A stretch of 64,000 bases of DNA. It comes from Macrolepiota albuminosa. Lineage: Eukaryota > Basidiomycota > Agaricomycetes > Agaricales > Agaricaceae. Shown piece after piece: positions 21,011 to 32,379 of this stretch. The first letter of the stretch is position 1. Each line of letters opens with the position of its first letter. Under the pieces are notes generated by a model. The model was not told the origin of the DNA. It did not search any database and was given only the letters and a program-made list of their open reading frames with translations. A program made the position numbers and the translations under genes. The DNA lies in assembly GCA_027475525.1 (NCBI GenBank), contig JAMWFC010000056.1, forward strand, positions 248,001-312,000. The letters run 5' to 3'.

Positions 21011-21269
21011 CCTGCCTTGTTTGTGCACTTGTTTGTTTAGCTAATTTTTGAGTTTTTAATGTTTTGTTGTACTGTACAGTTGTTTCCCATGCTTCAGAAG
21101 CTCCAGAAGTGTCCAATCTGGCATATGGAATCTCTGGACTTGTTCTTTTTGGATCTACCTCTGCCAGGTGAGTATTATTATGATATTGTCAGTATATACT
21201 CTAATACACTTTGGATCTCCCTCTGCCAGCTGTGTGACTGAGCCATAGCCTCCAGAGGTTGCCCTTACA
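21011..21269 (+). repeat. 3' part of a gypsy-C family LTR, plus orientation
   Basis: It matches, in reverse, the LTR portion at 2890-3130, including CTCTGCCAGGTGAGTA and the end TTGCCCTTACA. It probably belongs with 2626-2856 as one LTR split by a later inverted insertion. Confidence 0.75.
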
Positions 21270-21352
21270 GGTCATAGCTCTGCAAATAAGTGGAAAAGGC
21301 AGAATGCAGGTTGGCTGTATGGTTGACTTTCCTTACTACTATCTGGTTTTCT

Positions 21353-21811
21353 TCAAAATAAGTATCTGCTTTGTGTGCTGGGAGCTGATTCAAAAAAAAT
21401 CATGTGGACATGCACTGACAGAATTTTGATGACTTTTCTGTCATCCATCAGTCTATCATTATCAGGCTGTGTTAATTCTCTGAGCTGAAGCAAGGCATAG
21501 AATCCTGTGAGGATAAGAAATATGAACAGCAAGTCATTATGCTTGTTGAAAGTTGCATAGTGATTGATTATGGTGGTCAACTTCTTGTGAGTGAGCAGCT
21601 GCTTGCATTTTGTGTTTGATGACTTCAATCTTATGCAATCTTCAAGGGTGTTTTTTACTAGAGCAGAGTTTCTGATTTTGCAGATATCTATAAAGTTAGG
21701 TTTTAATTGATTGCAGCTTAATTGAATATGCATTAGAAGTGTGTGGTAGAGTGGCTTATAGAGCTTGGAAGAGGTATAAAAACAGCTGTTGGCATGAAAA
21801 AAAAGTGTCAT
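21353..21811 (-). pseudogene. Crypton-like tyrosine recombinase fragment
   Basis: A 152-codon open frame contains FIFLILTGFYALLQLRELTQ followed by DDRKVIKILSV, which resembles the segment around the first catalytic Arg of fungal Crypton-type tyrosine recombinases (pattern TGF-ALLRLGEL-P). The Arg is retained (LQLRELT). The C-terminal HxxR and Tyr box is absent. Family assignment from memory of the motif; moderate confidence. Confidence 0.5.
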
Positions 21812-22150
21812 AAAAGTTTGTTGTTATTTTAATGATTAAATTTTCACCTGAGTGTGGACAAGACCTGAGAATCACAATGTGAAGCCACATGGAGAACAGA
21901 AGAAAAAAGAACCCTCTTCACAAAGAAAGAAAACACAACTCTCAACCAGAGGATTGAGATTCTTGATTGGCATCATCAAAATAAGTCAAGTCAAAGCTAA
22001 ACAGCAGCCTATTGGAACAAAATGTATCCTAATCTTTGTCTCAAACAACCATTGATTTCAGACTGGCTCAAAAATAAGGATAAGTATTGGATGCAATATG
22101 CTGAGATGTCGGAGAGAAGACAAACAGGAAATGCAAAGTGAGAAAGGCAG

Positions 22151-22854
22151 ATGGAACATCATGACCTTACAAACATTTGTATTGAAAACTTCAGCTCTAA
22201 TCTTACAGCCCATGTCCAGCCAGCTGATGCTGGCATTATCCACTGCTTCAAAGCTCATTACCATGCCTGCTTCATAAATTGTGCCATCAATTGCTATGAC
22301 AATGACATCCCACCTGCTGAAATATATGATCTCAACATTCTCAAAGCCATGCACATGGCTGACACTGCATGGAATGAAGTGGACACTACAACCATTCAGA
22401 ACTGTTGGAAGAAGTCTGGTATCCTACCAAATCTTCTTAATTCCCCTTCCAACAAGCCTATGGCTACCCCATCTGTCCTGATCTCATCCCTTCTCAACTC
22501 CACAGAATCTATTAACACAGCAGACATTGAGGTTCAACAGGCCTTAACTCATCTCGAAAATCTCAGAGTTCTTCAGCACAACAATTGGATGGATATTCAT
22601 GAGTTGCTTAATCCTTTTAATAAGGACAAGATGTACAATGATGGATCTGAGGAGGAAATCAAGAAGGATATTTACAAGGCCATGGTTGGACATCATGAAG
22701 CAGAACAAAATAGAGAAATGAATCTGAGGAGGAAATCAAGAAGGATATTTACAAGGCCATGGTTGGACATCATGAAGCAGAACAAAATAGAGAAATGAAT
22801 GGTGGCAATGTCTTGGACAATGATGAAGCACTTAGCACAGCCTTGACTATTCTC
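22151..22854 (+). pseudogene. Pogo-like transposase C-terminal region
   Basis: The frame from 22151 carries the HVQPADAG motif of the pogo/jerky DDE superfamily with the third catalytic Asp, and an acidic tail. The 77-bp duplication at 22645-22798 shifts the frame. It is a decayed protein. Confidence 0.72.
22645..22798. repeat. 77-bp tandem duplication (probable assembly overlap)
   Basis: Copies 22645-22721 and 22722-22798 are identical, within the pogo remnant. Confidence 0.9.
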
Positions 22855-22979
22855 AAGTATGTATCTGACATTGGCCAGCTATATGGAAGTTGGAAGGGAT
22901 TCTAACAAGCCTCAGGCACCAAACATGCCTTCAGGAATTTCAATGTTTGAGAGATTGAAATTACTGCTGGCACTGGAAA

Positions 22980-23146
22980 ATGTTTCCATTGGAAAAAGTG
23001 TAAAAGAAACATATTATACCATTTCCAAAGTGCCAATTTCGGATAGAAAAAGGCACTTTGCTTTGTTTAAAGACTTTTTCTGTCAGGAATTGGCACGTGG
23101 GAAATGGTATAACATGTTTCTTTTACACTTTTTCCAATGGAAACAT
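22980..23146. repeat. Near-perfect 61-bp inverted repeat (foldback/MITE-like)
   Basis: Arm 22980-23040 and arm 23086-23146 are reverse complements with only a few mismatches, separated by about 45 bp. The arms start ATGTTTCCATTGGAAAAAGT. It sits in the tail of the pogo transposase and separates LLLALENVS from SFTASSATTLTQFFTP. It could be a small foldback element or a hairpin RNA source. Confidence 0.8.
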
Positions 23147-23523
23147 CTTTCACTGCCAGCAGTGCTACCACTCTTACTCAGTTTTTCACCCCCAAAGATG
23201 TTTAGATAGCCATTATATGACAAAAACATTTTATTGGTACATATATCGACTGAAAATAAGTCTCAGAAATGACTATACAATGCCTGTAACCCATACCCTC
23301 TAATAACCCATACCTTTTGGCTTCTCCAGAGGGGCCATGGGTTATAAGGGGTTTGACTGTAGTGGCTCTCCCGATCACGCCCGGTCGCCACCTTTTTTCC
23401 ACAAAGTGTGCGTCAGGTCAGGGTCTTGAGCATTGGACATCGATTTTTCTGCCAGAAAACGGTTCTGGCACCAGTAGTGCTTCCAGTCAACACGCTATCA
23501 CGCTATCTCTCTGGTTCTTCATC

Positions 23524-23620
23524 GCCGCGTTGGCGTAGTGGTAGCGCGTCGCACTTGTATGTCTTCTTGTGTTCTGGCGATATCATGCGAAGGTCACTCG
23601 TTCAATCCGGGTACGTGGCA
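23524..23620 (+). tRNA. tRNA-Thr (anticodon TGT) with a 25-nt intron
   Basis: The acceptor stem GCCGCGT pairs with ACGTGGC (23613-23619), followed by discriminator A. The A box reads TGGCGTAGTGG and the B box CGTTCAATCC. The anticodon stem TCGCA/TGCGA encloses loop CTTGTA|A with anticodon TGT. A 25-nt intron (about 23559-23583) lies between positions 37 and 38, the canonical place for eukaryotic tRNA introns. Mature length is 72 nt. The T-arm ACTCG-TTCAATC-CGGGT pairs fully with one G-U. Confidence 0.93.
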
Positions 23621-24377
23621 CTAGTCTTTTTAACTGGAATGAAGAAGGCCTTCGAGCCTTCCTTATGGGCAACTCAGACCAGCGTCTCCCCACAGTGATC
23701 TCACGAGTCTACTTTGTGAACGTTCAAAACCCTCCTTTACCATAAATCGCATTTTACAAGGGTGATTCTCGATGTGCTGTCAGCCTCACAAACTGTTAGA
23801 AATCAAGCAGAGACGCTGTCAGACCTAAGATCAATGTAAGGACGTTAATCTAAGAGTACAGTGAGTCTTCTATCGCAATAATAAATATGTTTTGAGTACT
23901 CTGAGGGTGCCGTCCATGTAACGTATCCTTATATACCTGTACTACGAAACAATGGCCATTGTCTGGTCACACTGACCAGACAAAGCAGAGGTGGCCAGTC
24001 AAAGCAGGGGTGGCCGGTCCGGTGAGTATCTGTGGTGTCCCAGGCAATTCTAATTCTAACCCAAACTACTGCATAATATAGAGTAGGACCATGCTCATCG
24101 ATTGATACGATGCTGTAGTGTAGTTATGATACACAAACAGGTGGAGGGAGGGGAACACGAGTCATTCAACTGTCAGTACAGATACATAGCACGGGGAAGC
24201 AGATCCTGTGTCCAGATGTCCTCATCTGCTCGCACACGGTTCTAATTCCCACTCCGGGTTGCTCAAAAATATCCCGATATCCGATGGTCATTTCCGGATT
24301 CCAAGAATACGAGTCATTCGTTATCAGTTCTGCCTTTACCACGATATTGACAATCTTTCCACTTTTCTCTTTACGCG
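23621..24377. other. Intergenic region upstream of the glutamate 5-kinase gene
   Basis: No gene seen. It contains a perfect 9-bp stem with a 3-nt loop (GTCTGGTCA...TGACCAGAC, 23961-23981), followed at once by two 19-bp tandem copies of AAAGCAGxGGTGGCCxGTC (23982-24000 and 24001-24019). These could be regulatory sites for either neighbour; that is inference. Confidence 0.55.
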
Positions 24378-26111
24378 ATGTCTTCACGTCGCCACGGACC
24401 TCCATGCACAATTGTAATTAAGCTTGGTGTGCTTTGAAAAATCTCTAAGTTGAATATACTGGATTGATCACGAAACAGGCTCATCCTCTATCGTTCATGA
24501 GACTACTCACCAGCCTCTGCTCTCAACGCTCTCATCAGTCGTTGAGACTGTTGTTAGCCTTCGTTCTAAAGGACACAAAGTTGTCCTTGTCAGCTCGGGT
24601 GCTATCGCAGTCGGTCTCAAACGCATGGAACTGCCTTCGCGACCCAAGAATCTATCCGGGAAACAAGTACGTCCATACAACGTATGCGACTTGATTATCA
24701 CGACTAATTCGTGAATTGCTCCAGGCTCTGGCTGCTATCGGCCAGGGGCGACTAATCGCGTTATGGGATAATCTCTTTAGTCAGTTGGGGCAGCCGATCG
24801 CGCAAGTGCTGTTGACGCGTGGTGACATTTCGGATGTGTGTCGAGGCCGTGTGGTACTCTTCTGAAATCCTCTAACATACACGACGGCAGCGAACTCGGT
24901 ATTTGAACGCTGTCAATACATTCAAGGAGCTTCTGTCTATGGGCGTTGTTCCCATCGTGAACGAGAATGACACTGTGTCAGTCAGCGTAAGAAGCGTCCT
25001 TTCTATATATGTCGTAAGGCTGCTAATTCACGTTCTCAGGAAATCAAATTCGGTGACAACGACACTCTGTCTGCAATAACATCATCCATGATCCATGCCG
25101 ACTATCTGTTCCTTCTGACAGATGTCGACGGCTTATATACCTCAAATCCCCGCAAGGATCCCAATGCGAAACTGATTGAAGTCGTAGACTCAATATCAGC
25201 AATACGGTCGCAAGGTAAGTCACTGTCTGGTCAGTTTTACATAGAGAATCCATACGTTGCTTCAGTCAGTACGACAACGCTCGGATCGAGCCTCGGTACA
25301 GGTGGAATGGAGACGAAGATCATCGCAGCTGAGATCGCAACGGCGGCAGGAGTGTCTACCGTCATCTTATCGAGCAAAAAACCCGAAAATATCTCCAACA
25401 TCATTCAGTATTATGATCACAGCCCAACGAAAACACCGCAAGATAATGGTGGATCAGCTCACTCCCGACCGGACAATGCAAACCCTGGCCGTAGCTCGTC
25501 CCCCACTCCTCTGATACGCCCTCCTCACACTGTTTTCAATGCCTCTCCTTACCCCATGCGTGATCTCAAATCCTGGACTACTCATACCCTTTTCCCGTCA
25601 GGTAGTGTCATCATTGACACTGGCGCCTACCACGTTCTTTCTCGGCGTGAATCAGGAGGCCGTTTACTTGCTGCCGGCGTCACCGGAGTCATTGATGCCT
25701 TTGCTTCTGGTCAGGCTGTTCGGATCGTGATCCGGCGCTACCACGACGGAATTGCGCCTGAAACCGCGGACAGGGAAGCAGCTTACATTAAGGGACTAGA
25801 GAGCACACGTCCGACGACACCGATAGTGCAGACACTGTCGCCCTCGTCGAGTTCTGCAGGGGTTGCCGAGACATCAGCGCCTGAGGAGCCAGTCCTGTCT
25901 ATGGATGACGTGATTGAAGTTGGACGGGGTCTCGCCAGTTACAATTCAGCGCAGATTCTACGGGTGAAAGGACTCAACAGGTTGGTCATCTCAGTGTTTC
26001 CTGTCTTGTCACTTATACAACGTTTGGATCAGCTCGTACCTGCCACAAATATTAGGTTACGCCGATTCAGAATACGTGGTGGAAAATATATCGATTAGAT
26101 TACCCCCTTAA
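24378..26111 (+). CDS. PRO1: Glutamate 5-kinase (gamma-glutamyl kinase) with PUA domain
   Basis: It phosphorylates L-glutamate with ATP, the first step of proline synthesis in the cytosol. Seven exons: 24378-24426, 24479-24666, 24725-24835, 24891-24986, 25040-25214, 25266-25980, 26033-26111; all six introns are GT-AG, 51-58 nt, and phases join cleanly to 471 codons (470 aa). Family motifs: start [71 protein letters not shown] Pro/Ser/Thr-rich linker leads to a C-terminal PUA domain ([17 protein letters not shown] onward; C-terminus [13 protein letters not shown]). Length fits fungal enzymes (about 400-470 aa). The next gene starts 270 bp downstream on the same strand. Confidence 0.97.
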
Positions 26112-26380
26112 ACCCTATATAGACCACTGCGATTCCCTCGCATGTAGACGTAAAGCGCCAAACATCACAACAACGTTCGTGAAATGAACCAATAGGCATT
26201 GGGCCCCAGATTTGTCCCAGATCAGTCTTCCGGATACATACCAAGAGGTGGCTGTGAAAATATTTATGCCAAACAATGAACTTGATATATTCTAGTAATT
26301 TTTCTCAACCACCACACCTCATCAGCTTTTCGTTTCTCCTTTCATTTGTTCATGCAGTAGTCTTCAAACGACGCAAAACC

Positions 26381-27702
26381 ATGTACCACAACAACTCTAT
26401 CCGCATTCTTACGGGTTGGTCTCGTTGCCGTTTGCTGGTCAGCACTTCTAAACGTTGTCTTTGCACAGGGAATAGCCACCCCGAGCTCGCCCAAGCCGTG
26501 GCCGAGCGGTGAGCTGCCTCTCCATGAGCTGCAGCTAATTGAATAGTCCATGGACAAGTGATTCTTCACACATTCAGGCTCAACGTGCCCCTCGTTCCCG
26601 TCACCGTCAAAAATTTCTCCAACGGCGAGATCAACGTAAAGATCGCCGAGTCAGTACGGGACGAGGATGTATTCATCATCCAGTCCGGATGCGGCGACGT
26701 CAACGACAACCTTATGGAGCTGCTTATCCTCACTTCGGCGTGCAAGACTGCGTCGGCGCGCAGGATTACGGCCGTCATACCGTGTTTCCCCTATGCACGT
26801 ATGGACAAGAAGGACAAGTCCCGCGCACCAATCACTGCGAAACTCGTTGCCAATATGCTCACTGTTGCAGGGTGTGACCACGTCATTACCATGGACCTGC
26901 ACGCAAGTCAGATCCAGGGGTTCTTTGACATTCCAGTCGACAACCTATTCTCTGAGCCGCTCATGATTTCGTATATTAAGCGCAATATTCCGAATTGGCC
27001 TGAGTGTATCATCGTCAGTCCCGATGCCGGAGGTGCCAAGAGGTGAGCTAATTTTTTTTCACGTGCTTTGGTCTATTGACGCCCTAATGTAGGGTCACGG
27101 CTATCGCTGACAAACTGAATGTGGAGTTTGCGCTGATCCATCGTGCACGCGATGGCAAGTCCCAGTCGGAAAGAATGGACTTGCTCGTTGGCGATGTTAC
27201 GGACAAGGTCGGTTTCGTTGTGGGTTGTCTCCGGTGTATTATTGAGTTACCTCCGTGCAGGTTGCGATTCTCGTCGACGATATGATCGATACGGGCACAA
27301 CTCTCACGCTCGCGGCTCGAACACTCCGTGAAAAGGGCGCAAAAGCCGTACACGCATTAATCTCTCATGGTAGCATCTCCCCGCCCTTTTCCTTTGCATC
27401 ACTCATCACCTCGATTCAGGCCTTTTCTCCGAGACAAGCATGTCACTGATTGAGGCCTTGCCATTAGACGAGCTCGTGGTATGTGCATATCCTCAGTCAC
27501 AAGCCAGCGCTATCTTATGTGTTCCGCTCGCCAGGTCACCAACACGATCCCACAAAACGTGCATGCCAACAACTGCAGCAAGCTGGTAACAATAGACATC
27601 AGCCCCACCATCGCAGAAAGCATCCGCAGGACACACAACGGCGAGAGTATCAGTCTTCTGTTCGGAGAGGCGGCCGAGGCTCGTGAAGTTTCCGTCATCT
27701 AA
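26381..27702 (+). CDS. PRS: Ribose-phosphate pyrophosphokinase (PRPP synthetase)
   Basis: It makes phosphoribosyl pyrophosphate from ribose 5-phosphate and ATP for nucleotide, His and Trp synthesis. Seven exons: 26381-26414, 26469-26508, 26578-27042, 27093-27207, 27261-27369, 27420-27478, 27535-27702, giving 330 codons (329 aa), the normal size. Introns are GT-AG, 50-69 nt. Motifs: [80 protein letters not shown], and the PRPP-binding loop [15 protein letters not shown]. It appears intact. Which of the several fungal PRS paralogues it is cannot be told from this alone. Confidence 0.97.
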
Positions 27703-29374
27703 AGTCAATCTCGTTCTCTCTGTATCATTATACATATATTTGGACAACACGGCTGTTTGTAGACTTCTAGACAACAACATCAGTAGTAAAGACTCATTCT
27801 AGCAAATGAACATTACAGTTTGTTCCATCCGTGCTGTATGGATGAATGATAGTTGCTCGTGTGCTCCCATATGGTGAGTGAATACGTTGCGGATTGACTT
27901 TATGGACCGCTTGAAGCTTTCGGAAAGTGACGTCAATTGAATGGCAAGCTCCCGCACTTCAGAATGTATGTCGTGTGACCAATATCGAGCCGTATGGAAC
28001 CGAAGGACATAAATGACGAGCTCGTGTGCCAGAGTGGTCGCCCGCCGCGGAACAGGATTGAAACCCGGCATGTGAAAGATGAGCGAACCTTGGTTCCACA
28101 AGGTCCGAGGTCAAACTCGTAGGGCCCTGCCCGTTTGCAGAGACTGTCACCTTGGAGTCGTGTCTGCGTGTCTGCGTGGAAGCTGAGAGAAAATGAGTGG
28201 TAGCCTGAGACCAGTAGCATTACGGCTTGGTCTAGAAGTAGCCATGGAAAAAGGCTGATTTACGAAAACGGTCTAGAGGAATCCAGCTGCCAGGCTTGAA
28301 TGCATTGAGCTTGTCAAAAGCTTATGTACTTTTTTATTGCCCGTAACATTTATAATAAACATTCCTGAGGCAATGATTCTCGAAGCAGGTAAGCTCAACT
28401 TAAAGATGACGAGATAATGAACGGTAGACCTCTCATGTGCTGGAGTATAAAAAACGTGCGCCGACCGTCTCCAGTTTGTCCAATAACGACGAATAGTAAG
28501 ACCGTCAGAGGAGCTGGAGTTCACAGACTCCGGTACAATCTCCTAGGATTTGAGCGGCTCCGTGAATTTTACTGCATCGAATGAGAAGCACAAAAACAGA
28601 TGGTCCGAAGGAGCAGTTTCTGAATGAAAGATACTTCTTTCTCGAACCATCTTGCTTCTTCAAGCTGTGATACATGCCCATGCGCTTCGATATATCTTGC
28701 AAAGGGAATGTGTTATATGCTTGGTTCGCATGCGCAGAATACCTCGTGGGCGAATGAGAAGCGCCAAGCTGAGATCGACGATTGCATTGGAGCTCGTGGT
28801 GATGCCGCGAAAATTGGGGTTTACTCTCCAAAATAAGGGAGTACCACGGACAACCCATGCCTGAGCCTTGCTGAGAACCAAAGGAATTGATGACAATCCT
28901 TCTCATTTTGGCCTGGAAGTTGCAACAAAACATGCGCAAATCATCAAAGGGTCCAGCTTCTGTCCTTTCCAAGACTGTCCTGTACCTTGGCATATCTCTT
29001 GTCGTGACGAAGGCTGAGAGGAAAACCTAGACATGAAAAGGGGCTTGCGAAAATTTATCTCAGGTTACTTCTATCGTCTTCAATTGTCGTTGGGGCTTTT
29101 GTATAATATAGCGAATGAATTCGAAGGCTAAACACGCCGTAAATTAACCCTGCCTTGCCAAATTGACTCTCTAGATATACTATCAATGGAGACTTCTATC
29201 AGGCCCAGTCTGAAAGACCATTTTTGGCATTGGATTTCCAACGTGAAACGTCGAGCCGAAAAAGCCACAGGTGAGTCAGCCTTCAAGCTTGAAGCTTCAG
29301 TCCTCTTTAAAACTGTGAAGTAGGAATGTTAGCCTCCTTCCACAGAACCCCCACTCGGCTGTTTCGGAATTACA
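27703..29374 (-). other. Intergenic region, possibly with an unrecognised minus-strand gene (27799-29033)
   Basis: No family recognised. On the minus strand a start MSRFSSQPSSRQEICQ (ATG near 29033) and protein-like stretches such as IPFARYIEAHGHVSQLEEAR (about 28680-28640) and LAHELVIYVLRFHTARYWSH (about 28050-27985) are interspersed with GT- and AG-like sites, as expected for a multi-exon gene. I could not join them into one frame. It may be a real orphan gene, a pseudogene or chance. Confidence 0.28.
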
Positions 29375-32300
29375 ATGAAAAGCCTACTCTTCACGTTCCT
29401 TTGCTTCTCTCACAACCTTTTACTCTTTTTCCTCTGCATTCCCGTGCCTTTATTACATGCACTCGGTCCTCAAAAAGTCGAGCCGCACGAGCTGAAACTG
29501 CGTTTTGGACGTCCAGTCCCAGCGCGATCTGACTTCCGTGTTTTCGTGTTCCCAAAGAGTTATTCAAAGGAAGTGAAGGCTAGATCAGAGTCGCTGGCTA
29601 TTATATACGAACGCCGCGTCCGTAATATCATCAGTGGTGTCGCTGCCGACCCCAGACGTAATATCTCAGGCTGGTGAGTACTAATTGATCTTGCGATTTG
29701 GAATTTCTGTCGAAGCTCTTCGAGGCTTTTGAGTCTCGATAACAATGGGAAATGGCCAGAGTCCGAGGTCGACTACACGACTGGTTGCGAGGCGCGTCGT
29801 GCGAATTGGCCTGCTCAAGAACACTGGCGCCGTATCGGTATGTGATAGATCAGTAGACTCATATGCTGCGACTCAATACTGGGAGCAGTACTCATGGCTG
29901 CTGCTTGGCATGGGGGACTGAATGGTTCTGAAAAATATACCAAGGACGAGGGTCTCAGGTCGAAAACATCCGCGGCTATAGATTACTGGTACAATCGCGA
30001 CTTTACCGATGAGGCATGTCTTGCTTCGGGTGGGAAAGAGGGCTCGAGTTGTACCTGCGAAAATCCTGAGAATCTTCTATGGTATGTTATTGATCTTCTC
30101 ATAGGAGCTTGATTTGATTTGCTGTAGGAATACCAACTGGTTCTCTAATGTTTGTTTTTTTCGCTTCCTCGCCAGCCAAGTTCCTGACTAGTCGGCTCTC
30201 AGGTCATCCTCATACCAAAATTTGCCACGTCCGCCTCACTTCTGCTAGGAAACACGCTGACCTCATCACAAGTTGAAATTGTCACACGTATGGCTACCAG
30301 ATCTTATAAATATGACGTTGATGGTATGACTGGAGCTAACGCTCTCGACGTTGCAAGGATCGGGAAGGACTCGGCGCTGCTTACTGGAAACACCGACTGG
30401 TTGGCAGATGCCTACAATCGTTCTCACAAAGAGCTCATTATCATGAACGAGACTAGAGCCGATGGAATACGCACAGATGGTGCTTTTGGTAGGTAGATTA
30501 GCAATCTTAATTTCATCACTCTCATGCTCGCTTCAAGGTCAACATGATGGTATCCTATATAATGGCAATTATGGTACGTTGGTATCATAACAACGCAACG
30601 CCATTCTCATCATAGTTTCTAGGCAAGGACTAGTATGCATTTGACAATACTCTTCTGGGATAATGTTCACAAATTTGATCAGCTCAAACGATATCATTGG
30701 GGATGAGATTGAAGCCGCCGGAAGTACCTTTGCCGCTGACGCAGCGGGACAAGCTGCTTTTGAGACGCTGTTCGAAGGCAATAGGTGGATGATAATCCGC
30801 AATACCATAACTCAAACCCTTCATTGGGATTTGGTGAGTCGTCAGCCGTACAAGGCACATCTTGAGCTAACTGTTGGATATTGAAATTTAGTCTGTTATC
30901 GGACGTTTCATCACTTTTCCCGTAGCTGACATTAAGTGAGTGTAGTGTAATCTTGAACACTTGACCATGGTCCTTGGCTGATGTACAGTGTAGTGGAGCA
31001 ACGAATGGTATCAAGATAAACCTCACAGCTGTAGGAGAGCTAGGACAATTATGGAATTCTAGAAAATTGCTCGACATTTCCAATACTTTATCTGCACCCT
31101 CCAACGTGAATGCCGGAGGTCTCATTGGGAACCGGATGTTCTATACCAATGATTACATGGTATGACACTCTCTATTATTTGCGCCTGAACCGATTGTTCA
31201 TTGTCTTATTTAGGTTCAACGAGGCAAAAATTATGTTTCAACCCTTAAACTTTGGTCGACGAGGACTAGGCACACGGAATGCGTGAATTCACAAAACGTG
31301 TGTGCAATTCTTCCACGTATGGCTTTCCTGCTGAGATTTGTGTGGTTCGATAGCCACTAGGGTTCCATCTTGCTGATGGTGTGACGTACCATCATATTCG
31401 CGGTGATGAATATGAGGACATCGCTGCAGCCTGGGACTGGAATCTCATTCCAGGCATCACGACTGACTACGGTGCTACACCCCTCACTTGCGACAACACA
31501 AAGCTCCTTGGCCTCGAAGCTTTTGTAGGCGGTGCCTCGGATGGTAAAATTGGTGTTGCGGCGATGCGATACACAAACCCTGTAACAAAAGAGCTAAAGT
31601 GGCAAAAAGCGTGGTTCTACCTAGAGGGAGATATGCAACACGTTATGGTTTCTAATTTGATGGGTGCGACTGCCCAATCACCTGCCATCTCCGTTTTGGA
31701 CCAACGCCGCCACAATGGTCCCGTCATCGTTGATGGGTCAGCGACTCGTGCTAAGAAATATTCATCACCTGCTGCGCGCACTTTGTGGCACGGTGGGGTC
31801 GGCTACAAGTTCGCGGACAGTGGCGTAGCGTTGTCCATCGATGTAGGTGTGAAAAATGGTGATTGGTCAAAAATTGGGACTACTTCTGAAGCTCCCCTCA
31901 TGAGTGTCGATCTTTTTGCGGCGTGGATCAAGCATCAGGGTGCGGACGTGTCGGCCTTGTCGTACACAGTATTCCCTGGAACAACTGCCGATTCTTTCGA
32001 TACCAAGGCGGCTAACACCAAAATTCGCTCTATTCAAAGTGACGCACACATCTCTGCCGTCTTCGATGACACACAGAGTAATGGAATCGTCATGGCAGTA
32101 TTCTGGGACGCCGGAGGAGGTGCAGTCACTTACAAACCCACTCCTGCTTTGGCTTCACTCAGTATCGCTGTCAACGGTAATGTGGCGCTCATATATAGGA
32201 CGCAGGCAGGGCTTATAACGGTGTCGGACCCGTCCCACCAGCTAGCCGGTATTCGTGTTACTTTGACGCTGGGAACTGGTACGATCCCTCCGTGGTGGAA

Positions 32301-32379
32301 TGGTGCTCGGACAAAAGAATTGGTATTTTCGTTGCCGAAAGGTGGGTTGGCCGGGAGTAGCTTGACACAGAAATTGTAA
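29375..32379 (+). CDS. Secreted polysaccharide lyase family 8 (hyaluronate/chondroitin/xanthan lyase type)
   Basis: A beta-elimination lyase of acidic polysaccharides; the exact substrate is not clear from sequence. The signal peptide is a hydrophobic start (MKSLLFTFLCFSHNLLLFFL ...). Twelve exons: 29375-29673, 29716-29837, 29889-30081, 30128-30149, 30203-30488, 30538-30573, 30623-30632, 30683-30833, 30892-30935, 30994-31159, 31214-31297, 31354-32379; total 813 codons (812 aa), the usual PL8 size. Introns are 42-58 nt, GT-AG; one exon is only 10 nt. PL8 landmarks: MTGANALDVARIGKDSALL (catalytic Asn region), GAFGQHDGILYNGNYGKDY (catalytic His and Tyr), YHHIRGDEYEDIAAAWDWN-LIPG, and the C-terminal beta-sandwich domain. 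It looks intact. Confidence 0.95.

Larger units (their letters stand above)
21852..23358 (+). mobile_element. Pogo/Tigger-type DNA transposon remnant
   Basis: An N-terminal DNA-binding segment can be read around 21960-22130 across frames (IYPNL-type helix pattern, then LISDWLKNKDKYxMQYAEM). It is followed directly by the C-terminal part of a DDE transposase, SNLTAHVQPADAGIIHCFKA (about 22194-22253), ... YDNDIPPAEIYDLNILKAM ... TTIQNCWKKSGILP. Most of the catalytic core is deleted. The right end GGGGTTTGACTG at 23347-23358, next to TA, looks like a pogo-type terminus; I did not find the left end. Confidence 0.7.
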
